Of a DNA stretch of 64,000 bases, positions 61,877 through 64,000 are shown one piece after another. The translations under genes and the position numbers were made by a program. This DNA comes from Rebecca billardiae RCC1528 (Eukaryota > Haptophyta): contig OZ251235.1 of NCBI GenBank assembly GCA_965240325.2, positions 1,116,001 to 1,180,000 of the forward strand. Reading direction: 5' to 3'. Below the pieces are notes generated by a model. It saw only the letters and a list, made by a program, of their open reading frames with translations, ran no database searches and had not been told where the DNA came from. Numbering within the stretch: position 1 is the first letter of the stretch; every line of letters begins with the position of its first letter.

Positions 61877-63008
61877 ATGGCTGCCCGAATGGCAACGGCG
61901 TGCGCGGCGGTGATGGCGGTGATGACCCTGCTCGGCGCGCCGTGCTCGGCCGAGGCTGTCCACGTCGGTCTCGGGCGCGACCCGCTCGTCAGGCAGCCGC
62001 GCCTACGTGCTCTGAGTGACGGAGACACGCTGCACACGCGTTCACGCCGTCTCGTGCTTCGAACAGCCACTAGTCTTGCCCTGGGCGCGCTGTGCAGCCC
62101 TAGCTCAGATGTAGCTGCCGCCGCGGAGGGAGGCACACTCGCGTGTGGCGGGTACTGGGACCCGCCGTTGTCGGGTGGAGCTTGCGCCTCTGGCGCTTCG
62201 CAGTCACCCGTCGACATCGCGACAAGCAGCGCGGCTGCCGACAGCACGTGCGTTGCCTTGCGCGCCCATTCGCATGCGCGGATGCCTCCGTGCCTCGCCG
62301 ACCCAACGCGCGCTGCGTGCGTGCGCGCGTGCGCGCGCGCAGGCCAGCATCCAGGCTGCGCATACACTACCCGCCCAGCGCACCCTTCACGTGGGATGGT
62401 CAGAACTGGCAGCTGTGCAACGCCGGCGCAGCGTACGTGAGTGCGCACGGCCGCAGCTATGCGCTGGTCCAATTCCACGCGCACGCGCCCGCGGAGCACA
62501 CCCTGGACCGCAGGCGCGCAGCCGCCGAGCTGCACTTCGTGCACCAGGAGCCGTCGAGTGGGGAGCGCCTCGTGCTCGCAGTCTTCTTGTCCGGCGGCGC
62601 GTCTGACCCGCAGTCGCCATTCCTCGAGCAGCTCGTGCGCTCAGCGCAGGTACGCGCGCGCGCGCGCCCCGTGCCCGGGGCACTGGCGCGCCCTGCGCCA
62701 GCGCGCGCAGGGCGTGCGTAACCCCCGCGCCCCCTGCGCCCACTCAGGGTGACCGCGACACGAAGCACTACATCTCGCTCGCGGCTGGCCCACTGCTTCG
62801 CGGGGTGGTCTCGCATGGCTTCTACCAGTACACTGGCAGCCTGACCACCCCACCGTGCAGCGAGGGCCTCCAGTGGTTTGTGAGCAAGTACGTCGAGCCC
62901 GCGCCCACGTCCCAGGTCTGCCGCGCTGATGCCGGGCGGCACATCTTCAAGCGCGCACGCCCCACCCTGGAGCTGAACGGGCGCCAGGTGCGACAGACGA
63001 TCGAATGA
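61877..63008 (+). CDS. Alpha-carbonic anhydrase, probably thylakoid-lumen targeted
   Basis: Three exons (61877-62247, 62355-62649, 62748-63008; phases 2 and 0), 308 aa. Zinc ligands and surroundings are intact: 'QSPVDI', 'LVQFHAHAPAEHTLDR' (two His), 'AAAELHFVHQ' (third His) and 'GSLTTPPCSEGLQWFVS' (Thr199-Thr200 equivalent). Early cysteines ('LACGGYW'; 'PPCSEG') may form the usual disulfide. The N-terminus has an ER-type signal ('AAVMAVMTLLGAPCSAEA') followed about 30 residues later by 'RSRRLVLRTATSLALGALC' ending in 'AAAAEGG', resembling a Tat-type thylakoid signal. A lumenal alpha-CA could supply CO2 from bicarbonate to Rubisco (inference). A periplasmic location is the alternative if the second signal is not used. 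Confidence 0.85.
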
Positions 63009-64000
63009 TGACACTGCTGCTGAGTGCTCATGCATGAATGCGCAGTCATATGAATACATATATGTCGATATGACGAAGATATAAGCTACTGGCTATACAG
63101 ATATGCTGAGCAGTCATGGCGCATGCCCCCCCCGAAAGGTCTGAGCGTGAGCGAAAGCCGGGGGGGGCGGCGCACGATATGCTACTGGCAACTGCGCGAG
63201 CTCACCTGACAATAATGGTCCATCGACTTCGAGCGGCAGCATACAGTAGTCGGTGACAGTAGCTAGGCTACTCAACTGACTGAGTGACTGCATGAGTGTG
63301 TCGTTGACGTCTTGGTCGACAGGAGGCACCCCCGCCTGACCGATGGCTGCAGTAGAGAGTGACGACAGCACTACGGAGAAAGAGTAGTCAGTGAGTCAGC
63401 AGCTGAATATGTGATTTGAACGAGCGACGACGACGGCTCTGCTGCTTACCCGGGTGCTGTGATCAGGCCAGAGTCTGAGTCTCACTCGGGCCCAGAGCGC
63501 AGATCGGTGCCTGAGCTGTGAGCAGAGTGCACACGTGAAGATAGCTGACCATCTAGGGATCGAATTGTGCAACCGGTGACCGACCTGCACAGCCCTACAT
63601 ATCTATCTGCAACGTCATGAGCGCATCCCGGGACCGATTCGATCATGACGACGATGTCAACCGACGACGAATCACGAAGTTTCACGACGGACGAATAGGT
63701 TAATTGTAATTTATTTTGTGGCCCGCGGTGCAGGGCGGAGCGCGCAGCGTGGAGCCCGCACCAGCGGGCCCGAACCACGTTTCAAAAAGATCTTTGATCA
63801 AGAAAAAAGGGACGGGGGGCGATTTTTAGGGCTGGCGGAGACCGAGTTTCGAGTTTTTGAGATCGCATAGAGAGGTCTATTAGGCCGAAAATAACCGCGC
63901 CCAGCTGATTCCCTTAAGTAAAGTGCGATCTGGACGTCAGCTGGACGTGACATTAGTGTAACGGTTCGTTACGAGCGCGATTTTGTGGGTAGACTCTCGT
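63009..64000. other. Right-end intergenic region
   Basis: Lower-GC sequence with stops in all frames. Apart from the hairpin repeat at 63116-63177, I see nothing. Confidence 0.5.
63116..63177. repeat. G/C hairpin repeat, copy 2
   Basis: Second copy of the block at 56040-56100, in the same orientation, with about three differences and one extra C in the C-run. It lies about 110 bp after the carbonic-anhydrase stop codon. Confidence 0.75.

Overview
The window is a nuclear fragment from a eukaryote, most likely an alga with a complex (secondary red-type) plastid such as a haptophyte or a photosynthetic stramenopile. The sequence does not let me decide between those two. The evidence is: 22 spliceosomal introns that I could place with consistent reading phase; typical eukaryotic genes (a myosin, a USP39-like splicing factor, a DHX29-like helicase, a MICOS subunit); and two proteins with an ER-type signal followed by a second, twin-arginine-like thylakoid signal. 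Coding DNA is very GC-rich. Long spurious open frames therefore occur on both strands, and I kept only frames with recognisable protein content. Starts and splice sites were read by eye.

Layout. 1-5.3 kb: no confident gene; direct repeats, a large inverted repeat, palindromes and a SINE-like repeat. 5.3-8.5 kb (+): a nine-exon leucine-rich-repeat surface receptor with a proline-rich stalk. 9.1-10.8 kb (+): an MFS transporter. 11.1-15.0 kb (-): a GT4-GT32 double glycosyltransferase. 15.9-21.9 kb (-): a DHX29-like helicase. 22.1-23.8 kb (+): a protein of twelve EsV-1-7 cysteine repeats. 24.5-27.2 kb (-): a Kelch protein. 27.5-29.8 kb (+): a lumenal TPM-domain protein and a VAT1-like oxidoreductase. 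31.7-33.6 kb: a divergent pair (unknown membrane protein and a MIC19-like protein). 34.5-35.3 kb: nested mobile-element remnants. 35.6-39.4 kb: a divergent pair (USP39-like and a pseudokinase). 39.9-43.6 kb: an FMN 2-hydroxyacid oxidase and an MDR reductase. 43.9-48.5 kb (-): a fused UvrC-UvrB-HRDC repair protein. 48.8-55.6 kb (+): a myosin with eight CBS motifs, a PB1 domain and a terminal membrane segment. 55.6-58.8 kb: a lower-GC repeat-bearing stretch and a broken NACHT/WD40-type gene. 59.1-60.7 kb (-): an ankyrin-ARF-like GTPase fusion. 60.75-61.8 kb: a foldback element inserted in a SINE-like copy. 61.9-63.0 kb (+): an alpha-carbonic anhydrase.

The genes form no operon or single pathway. 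Five head-to-head pairs sit 160-280 bp apart and probably share bidirectional promoters. The most unusual items are the bacterial-type UvrC-UvrB fusion in a nuclear locus, the EsV-1-7 array, the one-repeat-per-exon LRR gene, the two foldback elements (one with a clear target-site duplication), and the predominance of GTRCG 5' splice sites.
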